Source of the DNA: Morinoia aosen
Taxonomy: Eukaryota > Arthropoda > Malacostraca > Amphipoda > Talitridae
Assembly: GCA_030386875.1 (NCBI GenBank)
Contig: CM059559.1
Span: 63,626,392-63,690,391, forward strand
Direction: 5' to 3'
DNA length: 64,000 nucleotides
Shown piece by piece: positions 10,151 to 21,686 of this stretch. The first letter of the stretch is position 1, and every line of letters begins with the position of its first letter. The notes under the pieces are model-generated. The model ran no database searches. It had not been told where the DNA came from and saw only the letters and a program-made list of their open reading frames with translations. A program made the position numbers and the translations under genes.

Positions 10151-10475
10151 TGTCTGTATTTCGTGCTATGGAAATGCATACTGTATACAATATTATGTAT
10201 ATTTATGCATTTCATCAGCCGCCTGTCATGCAACTTTATGCACAATTATGCTTTCGAGGCGGCGATAACCTCGAATGAAAGGGAATGCTTCATAATAGCT
10301 GAAAATACTCACGGTACGCACGAATTTTAATAATGGCGCACTAAAATACACGTACTTACGTCTGTGTACCGTGCTATGAAAATGCATATTGTTTACAATA
10401 TTATGCATGCTTATGCATTTCATCAGCCTTCTGTCGTGCAACTTTATGCACAATTATGCTTTCGAGGCGGCGATT
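10151..10475. repeat. Two direct ~110-bp repeats, 210-bp period
   Basis: 10151-10267 and 10361-10475 share TGCTATGRAAATGCATA, ACAATATTATG, TTATGCATTTCATCAGCC and CAACTTTATGCACAATTATG, then CTTTCGAGGCGGCGAT, with about 10% difference. Copy 2 runs into a cgattattatcg...cgataatc inverted repeat. This is probably a local duplication inside an unidentified repeat. Confidence 0.7.
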
Positions 10476-10990
10476 ATTATCGCGGCAAAAAAGGTCTTTG
10501 GCGACGATAAAGTCGGCTATACATCGCCGCCTTGGTGACGATAATCATGCATAAGTAAGCATACGACTCGGCGAACCATGTTCATACTTTTCGAAGAGGT
10601 GGCGAAAAAGTTAGACTGGGTTAACATAGCAAATAATATTTCATTTAAACATAGAGAAGGCTCACCAAACTGTCTGTTCGGGTCCTCACACATTTACAAA
10701 AATTACCGTGACATTTCTCGGTAAAATGTTTGCAGCTTCGCTGCCAAAAACGGTAAACCTGAGAATTAAAAATTTGGAAATACTATGATCACTACGGTAT
10801 AACTGTGGAAAAACTATCACACAAGAGAAACAAATCACAGAAAGACTATGATTTCTCTTGCATCGCCATGATTAGACGGTATGACTAGAGAACGTTAAAC
10901 GGTGATGCACAGTAGTTCGTGCCACAAAACTCTGCCAAAAACGGTCTAATCGGAGAAACTAAGTTGGTTTAAATTGTAAATATGGGTGTA

Positions 10991-13284
10991 CCAAATTAAA
11001 AATTAAGGACGTGTCGCCGATGTGGGAAGGCCGTGCATGCGCGAAGCTAGAGCGATCCCACACACATATGCTAAGTCCAAAAAAACTGAGTGTCCAATTT
11101 CAACTACCAATACCTACCAGTTGTACCAAAAAGTACCATGATGTACCAAGGAGTACTAATAAGAATCAATAGATACCCTTTAAACCAATAAGTACCAACA
11201 TGAATGAAAAAGTACCGAGAAGCAGCAATAAGTACAAAAAGTACGAATGAGCACAACCAAGTACCAAAAAATACCAATAAGTAACAAAAAGTACCAAACA
11301 CTACCGAAAAGCACCATCAAGTACAAATAAGAACCAATAAGTACAAATAAGAACCAACAAGTACCAAAAAATGCCAATAAGTACCAAGAAGTACTATTAA
11401 ATACCAAGATATACCAAGAAAAAACAATAATTAACAATAAGTACCAATAAGTGGCAAAAAGAACCCATAAGTACCAAACAGTACCGAAAAGAATCATCAA
11501 GTACTGATAAGTACCAATAAGAACCAATAACTGAAAAGAAGTGTCAATAAGTACCAAAATGAACCCAAAAGTACCAAAAAGTACCAAACAGTACCGAAGA
11601 GCACCATCAAGTATCAATAAGAACCAATTAGTGCCAATAAATGCTAATAAGTACCAATAAGTACCAATAGGTGACAATGAGAACCAATTAGTGCCAATAA
11701 ATGCCAAAACATACCAATAACTACCACTAAACAGCAATTAGGACCAATTAATACCAGTAAGTACCAATGAGCACCAATAAGTACCAATAAGCACCAATAA
11801 GAACTAATCATAAACAAGAAGTACCAAAAAGTACAAATAATTACCAATAAGTAACAATTAGAACCAATAGGTACAAATACGTACCAAAAAACCCCCAAAA
11901 GTACCAAAAACACCAAAAATATCGAAAAGCACCATCAAGTACCAATAAGTACCAATTAGAACTAATAAGTGCCAATAGGTACCAATATGTGTCATTGGGA
12001 ACCAATAAGTGCCAATAAATACTCAAAAGTAACAATAAGTATCAATAAGTACCAATATGTACCAATATGTACCAATAAGTACCAATAAGTACCAACAAGA
12101 ACCAATAAGTACCAACAAGTTCTAATAAGTACCACTAAATAGCAATTAAGACCAATTAGTACCAATCAGTACCAATCAGTACAAATCAGTACAAATCAAT
12201 ACCAATAAGTACCAATAAAAATCAAGAAGTACAAAAATGTACCAATAATTACCAATATGTATCAATAAATACCAATAAGTACCAAAAAGAACCCAAAACT
12301 ACCAGTACGTACCAAACAGTAGCGAAAAGCACCATCAAGTACCAATATGTACCAACAAGTACCAATAGAAACCGAAAAGTGCCTATAAGTACCAAAAAGA
12401 ACCCCAAAATACCAAAAAGTACCATACAGTACCGAAAAGCACCATCAAGTACCAATGAGGACCAATAAGTACCAATAAGTACTAACAACTACTAACAAGT
12501 AACAATAAGTACCAATAAGCACCATAAAGTACCATAAAGTACCAAAAAACAAAAAAAAACCTAGGTACCCTCCTTCCCCTGCAAATGGACTCTCCCTCAC
12601 TAAAGAACCATACCAGCCCGCGTCCTCGCGATTTCAAATTTTTAAATCGCTATATCTCAAAAATTAAGTACGAGCGCTACAAACGGATTTCAGATTCGTA
12701 ATGAACGTCAAAAAATTAGTTCATTAAGCAAAGAAGGGGCAAAAAATAGACCTAATTGGGCCTAAAGTAAAAATTTACCCAACTTACTAGCCTAGCCTAA
12801 GTTAGTTACCTAACCCATTCCAGTCGCGTGAACACGGGAAAAAATCATGGAATTTGGAGAAGAATTTCCCAATAGACAGACTAGCAAATACAATACTACT
12901 GGCACTTATCACACGCACGTAATTAGATCACTTTTTTGTCATTACACGTCTAATTTGAAGTAAAGTGGTAGCTGCTTTTTAAGCGATGACATGCACGCAC
13001 CGGCACTTTCAACCATAGTTGCAGCACGACTGAATGTGCTCGCTCCGACACTCAGCACTTTCAGCCGTCTGATCGACTGTTGCACGGCCAAAAAACGTCG
13101 ATAATATCACGCCTATAAATCGGCGAGTACACGTCGACGAATTGCCGGGCGTTGCACGGATGAGATCAAAATAAGCGTCGCATAGGCGTTTTACGGTCGA
13201 AGTGGCCGCCGCGCCTATAATACGTCCATGATCGACTGTCTCGTCCTAAATTCGCCGGCGACACGTCCTTAATTTTCAATTGGG
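10991..13284. mobile_element. TA-flanked non-autonomous DNA transposon with internal tandem array
   Basis: The left end CCAAATTAAAAATTAAGGAC (from 10991) and the right end GTCCTTAATTTTCAATTGGG (to 13284) are ~31-bp terminal inverted repeats that continue as GTGTCGCCG and CGGCGACAC. Both are bordered by TA (10989-10990, 13285-13286), as in Tc1/mariner-type insertions. The interior holds the 11.1-12.55 kb array and CpG-rich subterminal motifs, and no transposase ORF. Related ends occur at 48400 and 58943. Confidence 0.7.
11096..12550. repeat. Degenerate GTACCAATAA minisatellite
   Basis: About 1.45 kb of variants of AAGTACCAATAAGTACCAA with a 10-12-bp unit, plus irregular runs such as GTACCAAAAAGAACC and CCATCAAGTACC. 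Long open frames appear on the minus strand (W/Y/L-rich: YWYLLVLIGTYW) only because of the repeat. They are not taken as genes. Confidence 0.92.
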
Positions 13285-13289
13285 TAGCA

Positions 13290-14409
13290 ATGGTCAAGCC
13301 TGAGACAGGATTACTTCATGCATGCATACTGCAGACTTGGTTCATGCCTTTTTCAGTTTTTTTCGCGGCTTTAACGAAACCGAAATATGTTTGCACGGTA
13401 TTACAAACAATTTGTAGCGGCAGTAAGTTTCATTACTGAATCCAAGAGTTGATGATACACTGTAAAAATATTGTTTTCCGCATCACCTAAGTCGTGGTAA
13501 GACATAGAAGAATGAACCATATCAGCACGACCCATACTCATTAAGTAGAGAAACATTTCACTGACTATACTAACGCAGCCAAGCGAAGAAGCTCTCACCA
13601 ACACATAAATGAAAATAACTCAAAGGTTTTCCAAATTTAAGATGTTTATATTGGGTATTTAGATTTTTATTTACATAACAATATTTTTTAGCAAGGATTT
13701 TTCATGTAAATAACAATAAGCTTCGGTATTGGATATGAATTTATTTTGAATTCAAATATTCTCGATTACAGTTATATAACGGTTTATTTAGAAATGAATC
13801 ATAATTTAAAATGAATCACATAATCATAAAAAGACGCCTTTCACGATGCCGTTAAAAGGATGCGGAATTTATGCACAAAGTCTGCTCTCTTCTTTTTCTA
13901 CAATAAAAACAATACTGTTGAAGGGTATTATTAAAATGAGAATTAATGTAAGGACCCGAGTCCATTACTGCTCTCCTCCACGCATGCCGTCTAAGACCAG
14001 AGGGTTAATTTAATTATCCATCTCTAACGGTACGTCAACTGCACAGCAAAACTACTGAAGCATTAAATTAGGTTGTAAGCATTCATCCCACGAAAACATT
14101 TCATTAAATTCTCATCGTTTAATTGTCTTCACTGCACTCAGAGAAATCTTGACACACCTGGATGTGTCATCATGACACACTTAAGTGTGTCACCATAATT
14201 CTTCAAGTTGGTCGAGAGCGTAGTCTAGCTTCCACCGATAGAACGTTGCCATACGGTTTCCGTTGCTGAGTGTTTCCTCTCGAATCAATGCCAATTAATC
14301 TTTTTAACGGCCACATTGAGATCAACTGCGGTAATTATTGAATTTATGCTTATTTTATGAAAGTTTTACTTCTTCTAACCTAGAATTGTGTAAACGGAAG
14401 AATTTTAAA
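13290..14409. other. Mostly AT-rich interval with one small palindrome
   Basis: No gene recognised. A minus-strand 67-codon frame near 13400-13604 has no recognisable motif. The palindrome near 14150-14192 is listed separately. Confidence 0.35.
14150..14192. repeat. TGACACACTTAAGTGTGTCA palindrome (small MITE core)
   Basis: 14173-14192 is a perfect 20-bp palindrome preceded by a related imperfect one (TGACACACCTGGATGTGTCA). The leading CACTCAGAGAAATCT is related to the ...TTTTTTCTCAGTGTGG end at 25840-25855, where the same palindrome motif recurs. Both are probably copies of one small inverted-repeat element. Confidence 0.6.
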
Positions 14410-14768
14410 CCCCTGAGGAGAATACAGTTGTTGTATCTATGAGAATTAAGGCTCCCGGGGGTATATGTGAGGTCCCGAGCAAAAGGTTAGATAGGCCTTC
14501 TTTCAGTTGAAATGAGGTAGTTTTTATTTGGTTACGGGTCAATTTTTTTGGTTAATACTAAGCGGCTTTTCAGTACCCGCAACTTTCCTCTTCACTCGTT
14601 ATCTGGTTTAATGAATTTCTTTCTTAACTTCCCATTTCCATATGACTCGTGTATAGATTTGGCATTCCTTCAAGTCCATACTCATTAATGCATTCCTCTT
14701 TCCTCTCTTTGGAATGCCTGTATTGCGGTTAAGGAGGCTTAAAAACATAATTTAATCAACTCTAATCT
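14410..14768 (+). repeat. R1 dispersed repeat, copy 5
   Basis: Near full length: CCCCTGAGGAGAATACAG, TTGTATCTATGAGAATTA, GCTCCCGGGGG, then CTTTCTTAACTTCCC, CATACTCATTAATGCATTCC and TAAGGAGGCTTAAAAACATA. Its end abuts the start of the 12-bp minisatellite. Confidence 0.7.
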
Positions 14769-14789
14769 AATTTTGTCTGATTATTCCCG

Positions 14790-15640
14790 TTCCGGTCTCT
14801 GGTCCGATCTCTGGTCCGGTCTCTGGTCCAGTCTCTGGTCAGGTCTCTGGTCAGGTCTCTGGTCCGGTCTCTGGTCCGGTCTCTGGTCAGGTCTCTGGTC
14901 AGGTCTCTGGTCAGGTCTCTGGTCAGGTCTCTGGTCCGGTCTCTGGTCAGGTCTCTGGTCAGGTTTCTGGTCAGGTCTCTGGTCCGGTCTCTGGTCCGGT
15001 CCCTGGTCAGGTCTCTGGTCTGGTCTCTGGTCCGGTCTCTGGTCAGGTCTCTGGTCAGGTCTCTGGTCAGGTCTCTGGTCATGTCTCTGGTCATGTCTCT
15101 GGTCAGGTCTCTGGTCAGGTCTCTGGTCAGGTCTTTAGTCGAGCTTCTGGTCATGTCTCTGGTTAGGTCTCTAGTCCGGTCTCTGGTCAGGTCTCTGGTC
15201 GGGTCTCTGGTCGGGCTTCTGGTCAGGTCTCTGGTCAGGTCTCTGGTCAGGTCTCGGGTCAGGTCTCTGGTCAGGTCTCTGGTCAGGTCTTTGGTCGGGC
15301 TTCTGGTCAGGTCTCTGGTCAGGTCTCTGGTCAGGTCTCTAGTCGGGCTTCTGGTCATGTCTCTGGTTAGGTCTCTAGTCCGGTCTCTGGTCAGGTCTCT
15401 GGTCGGGTCTCTGGTCGGGCTTCTGGTCAGGTCTCTGGTCAGGTCTCTGGTCAGGTCTCGGGTCAGGTCTCTGGTCAGGTCTCTGGTCAGGTCTCTGGTC
15501 GGGCTTCTGGTCAGGTCTCTGGTCAGGTCTCTGGTCAGGTCTCTGGTCGGGTCTCTGGTCGGGTCTCTGGTCAGGATCGGGTCGCTGGTCAGGTCTCTAG
15601 TTGGGTCTCTGGTCAGGTTTTTGGTCTGGATTGGTCACGT
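14790..15640. repeat. 12-bp minisatellite (AGGTCTCTGGTC) with 204-bp higher-order repeat
   Basis: About 70 units of AGGTCTCTGGTC with variants (CGGTCTCTGGTC, GGGCTTCTGGTC, ATGTCTCTGGTC). A variant block beginning GCTTCTGGTCATG at 15143 is repeated in the same variant order 204 bp (17 units) later at about 15347, so part of the array has duplicated as a higher-order unit. Because 12 is divisible by 3 and stops are absent, frames stay open on both strands (SGLW, SLVR and TRDL repeats). No evidence that these are expressed. Confidence 0.93.
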
Positions 15641-15649
15641 CTAATATGT

Positions 15650-16400
15650 TCTGAGCACAGAATAGTGAAGAATCATGAATTTTACGGTCTATTTAACGTT
15701 ATCTTTTGTTGGTCCCGAATTATGAAACCTTAATTTTCGTAAAATATGCCACAAAAATTAACACTATTTGCATATGATAGCCTAATTTTTTTATTTAGCA
15801 CAGAACCTAGTCGATGGAAGCTGCTAAAAAATAGCTACCAATCATAAGAAAATATGTTATAAAAATTAATCATTCGTTCGGAAAAATTGATCAATCGCCA
15901 TTTCGATTAAATTAAAGTTGACGTACAATGTACTACAATTCTGCCATTCAGTTGGTCATCAAACTTATCGTTAAGCACAGAACAGAAAGCTCATAAGATG
16001 CTGGTTGGTGCTCAAGGAAAAGGTATTCCATCACTATTGAGATTAAGTTGATTGCATGATTTAGTCCTCTGATTCCTCGTGGAATACAAATATGGCTTAT
16101 GACGATTCTCTTCTTTTAGTCGTTTAAATCTCTAAGAAATGTATTCATCTTATATTTTGTTTTTATTCATAGAAGGAGCATTCTTTAAACATGTCTGTAA
16201 TTTTAATGCTTTTAATTGCTAATAGCCTTGTATATTTTTTTCTTTTGCAAAAAATGGTGCATCTGTTGGAAGGAGTGTATGACAGATTGGAAACATTTTA
16301 TTGTCAATCACTAGATTGCAGCCGACTAAATTTTTGGTTTCCATATCTAGTGATAGCTTCAGTGTGATTTATATGCGCTGATTAGACTGATTTCAATAGG
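15650..16400. other. AT-rich interval, nothing recognised
   Basis: No exons, repeat termini or RNA genes supported between the minisatellite and the LINE remnant. Confidence 0.4.
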
Positions 16401-16403
16401 CTA

Positions 16404-16937
16404 GTGCAAATTGTTAACAAATGTGCAAAACTGGGCCACAGAAATTCAAAATCAGCTCTCACTCAGCTCAGCTATGAGGAGAATGTAAATCGGCTAGAGG
16501 TGAGGATGATAGACCATTGGAATGGGTGCTGGCGGAGACAGGTGGAAAGCTCTGGAAAGGGGAGGTTCTATTTTGAGTTGAGCGGAAAACCTCAGTATCG
16601 ATTGGATGTGAATCTCCCGAGGAAATGTCAATGTATTGTTAGTCGATTCCGTGTTGGACATGTTGGTGTCTTTGCTCACCTGAATAGGTTTAATATGTGC
16701 CTTAGCCCATTGTGTCCGGAGTGCTCCACTCCTGAAACCATTGAACACTTCTTGTTGGTGTGTCCAAGGTATGCTCTGGCTAGGCTGATCCTTACCATGT
16801 GCCTCTCTAGACTCAATCTGGAACTCTGTCTTGGGAATGTTCTTGGCTGTGGTAATTACTCAACCTCTGTTCGTTCAAGCATCCTCCATTCTTTGATTGG
16901 TTTCATAACTAAGACAAATAGATGGAAAACTTTGTGA
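16404..16937 (+). pseudogene. LINE (RNase H-bearing non-LTR) ORF2 C-terminal remnant
   Basis: The ~177-codon frame matches the C-terminal zinc-knuckle tail of non-LTR retrotransposon polyproteins of the I/R1 type. RFRVGHVGVFAHLNRFN is followed by CPECSTPETIEHFLLVCPRY, the CxxC...HxxxxC knuckle seen there, after a stretch consistent with the end of an RNase H domain (DHWNGCWRRQVESSGKG). The reverse transcriptase and endonuclease are missing, so this is a 5'-truncated copy, as usual for LINE insertions. It ends with a stop at 16935-16937. Confidence 0.72.
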
Positions 16938-17720
16938 TATCCTAAACTGATTTGTGCACATGAGATTCAACATTTAAAGTGTATCTGACTTTTTCCATTA
17001 TTTGGAGCTGCTTGTGCTCTTGAGCACCCCTACAAGCTGTCAGGTTGTACGGACTTCTGCTGAAGAAATCCATCGACTTTCAAGATCCTCCTGGATCCCT
17101 CCCGAAGAAGAATAGGCTAGTGCCTTCAAAAAAAAACAGTTGGTTAAAGAATTTTGAGGATTCGATGAATTATTCATTCAATGGTGCTTTGTGTCGTACG
17201 TCAGACATGTGCCCAACCCAACGTCCGCCAGTCACAGACTACTGCGAAAATTATAAAGAGTGCCTCGGCTGCCGCCCGGAATCCCTCAGTCTCATATCAT
17301 AGTCATATGTTCTGAAAAACAGTTCAGTACCTTTCACGGTGGTACGTGTGCTTCTTGTGTGTGATGATTGCTTGTTCGTAATTGTTAAAGAAAGGAAATA
17401 TAATTAGGCATAGCAAGCATGCGTTTTTCTGGTGTTAAATGTGGCTAGAGCCAGTTTGTGTGTAGAACTGCAAAACCGTACAAGGTTGAGAAGTGAGAAT
17501 GGAATGTCAACTAGAGCACAAAGATGTGACTGACGCTAACATGAGATTTGAAAGTGATGAACAATGTTCTGTCGAATAATTCTTTAAAGAATTCTACTAC
17601 GGAATTTGTTACTTTTTGCGCTAGAATATTGTTACTGGATATATTTAAAATGTTATGTGGCTGTTTGTTAGTGACAGTTGAGATTGTGGGAACTAGATGA
17701 TTAATAAAATATATTCCAAA
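16938..17720 (+). other. Sequence downstream of LINE remnant, possible 3' end
   Basis: Contains an open stretch to TAG near 17302 of unknown identity, cysteine-containing (CENYKECLGCRPE), and an AATAAA at 17703-17708. It may be the LINE 3' UTR or the terminal exon of an unrelated transcript. No motif recognised. Confidence 0.25.
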
Positions 17721-19680
17721 CATAATTTAGCTCTGAGCAAACATTTATATTGTTCATCATGAAATGATTCTATTAAAATTTAAATTTTTCATCATTTTAT
17801 CAAATATTTTTCCCTCTTGAGTGCAAAATAGTTCACATTATTCTGACAGAAATGAAATTTGGTAATTTTAATACCCGAAAGTATTCGTTGAAACATTATG
17901 GATGAAGCTAAATATTGCGTACTATAGCTGTTCGCAACATAATCTCAGCATTTCATAATTGCTGCATGTAGGTTTCAGCATAATTTATGTATAATTTCCA
18001 CTGATCCTTGAAGAAAAAAGTATAACTGGTTGAATGTCTTGTTTTATTAGCAAGATTCCATACTCATCTTAGTAGAAATTTAAGGATATGCTTCGGATTC
18101 ATGATCAACGATGGCAATTTGTAGCTCATACAAATTAAAAACTTAAGCATTGTGATTTTGCCAAGCACACAAGGCTAAATGATACTGTGTAAGTAGTTTT
18201 GTGCTATTAATTAATGGAAACTATTTTTTGGGCAATCTTACAACTTTTTCTCTTGTTCTACCACTGGCCTTCTATAACACGTAAACTTTATCCTCCTCTA
18301 ATTTGACTTTGTCAAAGTGATAGCTTAAATCTAAGTTTTTTTCAACTTTGATTGGTGGAAAAAATAAATACTTTCTGAATAACATATATGTCATTTTTCT
18401 AAAATTTGATTTGTGGTTAATATTACTACTTTATTTTGCTTCCACGTCATCTGATATTTTCAAACCAGTTCTGTAATCCATCATAGATTGCCTATAATAT
18501 CTCTCAAGCTGTTTTTGATTCAATGGGAAGGGTGGGTCAAAAGATTTATTTTAAAGCCTTTTGCTAGATCATTTAATATGACCACAATACTTCAGTTGCT
18601 GATGATTTCAAACGTTTCAATGTTACAATATTGGTAATTATTTTTGTTTTTTACTTTCAGAATTGTTGAAGCCTTGGTATACTTGCATACCAAATATGAT
18701 CTGATTTTCTGCAGGGCTGCTATAAAAATATTTTGTTAGTATCATAATGTTCCTGAAACTTTTGTGTCTTGCACAAAGTATGCTTTTAATGAGAGATGCA
18801 AAAATCTGCTTGAGATTCATGTCAGGAAGAAGTGGTCTACACTTTCTGTTCCAAGAAACATCTCTCAGTACATGGTGTGTATATTACCTGTTTTGTGGGC
18901 ATGTTAAAATGATAATATCACAATCAAGTGCTGTTCTGAAAGTAGTAAAAGCACTTAGTGAAATAAATATATTGAAACTTATGTAATTACTTTGCTATTT
19001 CAGTATTTCAGTGTTGTTTTTCATAATTACCAGTATTAATATCCAATTTTGCTGGGAATAATTTGGTTGTATTTGTATTTTTTTTAATCGATTGTGGAAA
19101 CATTGCAATGGATTAGTATGATACCACGTGTGCTTTTCGAATGAGTGTCTTTATGTTAACAAATTTCATAAACAAATATGGATTTTGTATCAACTTCATA
19201 GAAATGAAATTTTTTTTCCAATTTTCCAGTAACAAACCAAAATTATTTTATTGCTGTATTTCCTTTCATAGCACACTGGGATTTTTAAGGAAGCCTTCAT
19301 TTTTAATTCTCTCCTAATCAAGAACACTAACAAAACAAAAATGTTTTATCACTATATTTTTTTCATAGCACATACTGAGATATTTTGGGAAGCCTTCATT
19401 TTTAATTCTTCCCTAATCAAGAACATTAGCAATTGAAAATTGTTAACAAGTTTTAATTCATTCATGTCCATGTATTCTTATTCTCCTCCACTTTGTAGAA
19501 GTTTTGGAAAATCAGGCTGACTACCTAGGCTCATTCTTTCATTAATATTGAAAACAAAAAGGGTGGATGGTGATCAGCAAGCCACTTAGCACATTGCTAA
19601 CTAAACAAAAAAGGCAAACAAGCAGGATTATTAGTGTTTTTAATTTGTTATCCACATTCTCATCTCTTTTTTGTTTGTTC
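17721..19680. other. AT-rich interval, no confident gene
   Basis: Several acceptor-like polypyrimidine-AG sites occur (near 18660 and 19498). The following stretches are short and show no conserved protein. A ~60-bp segment (AGGAAGCCTTCATTTTTAATTCT) recurs at about 19290 and 19395, a small local duplication. Confidence 0.3.
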
Positions 19681-19801
19681 AGGTACCGTGACAAGAGGTC
19701 ATCTGTGACAGCCTTATTTACTGCCAACTACGTCTGTGTCACTGGCATGTTGGGAAGAGGTCTGCATCATTGAGGGACATCAGTCATGGTGGTCTGGCTA
19801 A

Positions 19802-19881
19802 CTTGTTTCTGCTGCTTGTCAACCTTTTCTGCGAGGAGCAACGCTTGGTTTGAAATATTTCAAGGAACTCTTTTCAGGAAG
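19802..19881 (+). CDS. Candidate exon upstream of 21542 exon
   Basis: Open after a TAA at 19799-19801, reading LVSAACQPFLRGATLGLKYF and onward to the donor GGAAG/GTAAGG at 19881/19882. The phase (two bases left over) fits the candidate terminal exon at 21542. The true 5' boundary is unknown. Function not recognised. The intron between the two exons would contain R1 copies and the 333-bp duplication. Confidence 0.25.
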
Positions 19882-19888
19882 GTAAGGA

Positions 19889-20235
19889 ACCTCTAGGTGT
19901 ATCTATGTGAATTAGCGCTCCCAGGGGGACTATGTGAGGGCCTGAGCTAAAGGTTAGGTAGGCTTCCTTTTGTTGAAATATTGAAATAGAATAGGTTTCG
20001 TTTTGTTACGGACCATCGTTTTTCGGTTCACTGCTGTCCTGTTTTTAAGCACCTACTACTTTCTTCTTCAACTTTTTCTTGTTTCATGAACTTCTTTCTT
20101 TGCTTCCTGTTTCTGTGCACCTTGTGCATAGATCCCGCGTTCGCTCAACTCCATACTAAATGATGCCTTCCTCCTTCCTCTCTTAGAACATCTTTGTCGT
20201 GCAATTAAGGGAGGCTAAAACTTTCTTACATTATA
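19889..20235 (+). repeat. R1 dispersed repeat, copy 6
   Basis: Full-length-like copy: AACCTCTAGGTGTATCTATG, GCTCCCAGGGGGAC, GAGCTAAAGGTTAGGTAGGC, TTTGTTGAAATA, ACCTACTACTTTCTTCTTC, TGCATAGATCCCGCGTTCGC, ending GGGAGGCTAAAACTTTC. Its second half is included in the tandem duplication that follows. Confidence 0.8.
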
Positions 20236-20667
20236 ATAAAAGAACCTCTAGGTGCTTTATAAATGTTGTTTGACTATTCAGACATCTTAATGGTGCTGAT
20301 TGATTCATTTTTATCCATTATAGCACAAAAATGGTTTGTTACGGACCATCGTTTTTCGGTTCACTGCTGTCCTGTTTTTAAGCACCTACTACTTTCTTCT
20401 TCAACTTTTTCTTGTTTCATGAACTTCTTTCTTTGCTTCCTGTTTCTGTGCACCTTGTGCATAGATCCCGCGTTCGCTCAACTCCATACTAAATGATGCC
20501 TTCCTCCTTCCTCTCTTAGAACATCTTTGTCGTGCAATTAAGGGAGGCTAAAACTTTCTTACATTATAATAAAAGAACCTCTAGGTGCTTTATAAATGTT
20601 GTTTGACTATTCAGACATCTTAATGGTGCTGATTGATTCATTTTTATCCATTATAGCACAAAAATGG
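20002..20667 (+). repeat. Exact 333-bp tandem duplication
   Basis: 20002-20334 and 20335-20667 appear identical base for base over 333 bp. The unit includes the 3' two-thirds of R1 copy 6 plus ~100 bp of flanking sequence (to CACAAAAATGG). Identity this high implies either a very recent duplication or an assembly artefact. Confidence 0.9.
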
Positions 20668-20814
20668 TAGACTTGTTAAATAGTAGAATTCAGCAAACAT
20701 GAATTCTAGCTGCCTCAAAGGGCAGCTAGGATGTTCCTCCACGTTCATTCTGCAGTTAAATGTGAGTTCATCCTGTTTTGCCTCAATTGAACGCATGTTT
20801 CACAACTGGTGAGG

Positions 20815-21145
20815 TCGCCAACTAAAGCTTAGGAAGTCTTTGTATAAATGAATTAGGACTTTTGCATGGTTGAGGAACATCGTTGCTCGGTATACTGTTG
20901 ATGTTTTTAATTGTTACTCATTGCTATTTTCTTCCACTCTTAGTTGGTTTTAAAAGCTTCTTTCAATATTAGTGGTTTTAATGAAATTAATATCTTGTTA
21001 TCATGAAGCCTTTTTCAATTGTATGGTTTTCATGCACAAATTGTTGGGACACTCCATGTGCACAGATTCCCCGTTCCCTTCATTTCATTTTGAACAGCAC
21101 CTTCTTTCATAATTGTTGAAACCTTGTTTTAGTTTGAGAGGTTCA
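20815..21145 (+). repeat. R1 dispersed repeat, copy 7 (diverged)
   Basis: Retains AACTAAAGCTTAGGAAGTC, GAGGAACATCGTTGCTCGG, GTGCACAGATTCCCCGTTCCC and CAGCACCTTCTTTC in R1 order, with insertions. Confidence 0.5.
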
Positions 21146-21541
21146 GATCAACTTGCATCCAAATTCATATAATATTTTGTTATGTGCAAAGCAGAGTATA
21201 AAATATACAGTGGACTGATGAAGCTCGATAATTTTTGAAAGGTCATCTTCAATTGAGGTCAGGAAATTATTCGTAGCCTTATCACACATGGCCGAGTAAA
21301 TTAGCAATATTTGGTACTTGATGGTGGTTTTAGATAACACATTGTGGATTCAAGTTTGAGCAAAATAATTTGTAAATCTATGCAGGATTTTTATAGGCGT
21401 TCAAGAATATTTTTAAACTCAACCCTGGTTACGTGGGCATCTTTAATGATTAAATTCTTCACAAAACCACTGCTCAATAAAACTTGCCTAGGTGTGAGCG
21501 CATTGGATTTCTGAATGAAAACCTTATCTCATTTGTTTCAG

Positions 21542-21686
21542 CACAACACCCGCGTCAGGGCGCTCAGTGGTCTCAACCTGTAGTTCCGACAACCTCGGCA
21601 GTTGTCGTCCTCATCCTACCTCGTCTCAGTCTGTTTTGGAGACTCGCCTCAACAGTGCGTTCGACTTGCAAGTTACAGCCAAGTAA
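21542..21686 (+). CDS. Candidate terminal exon, unknown protein
   Basis: Follows CTCATTTGTTTCAG and reads 47 codons to TAA at 21684-21686. Ser/Thr-rich, starting TTPASGRSVVSTCSSDNLG and ending SVLETRLNSAFDLQVTAK. GC is clearly higher than its flanks and the phase matches the 19802-19881 candidate. No family recognised. Another frame through the same region is also open for ~110 codons, so coding status is uncertain. Confidence 0.3.

Noticed and set aside
11096-12550. Long minus-strand open frames rich in Trp, Tyr and Leu that look like membrane proteins
   Set aside because: They come entirely from the GTACCAATAA tandem array read in antisense. No start context, no splice sites and no conserved domain.
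14762-15644. Three long ORFs (TRDL, SGLW and SLVR repeats) on both strands
   Set aside because: A 12-bp repeat without stops keeps frames open by arithmetic. Nothing indicates translation.
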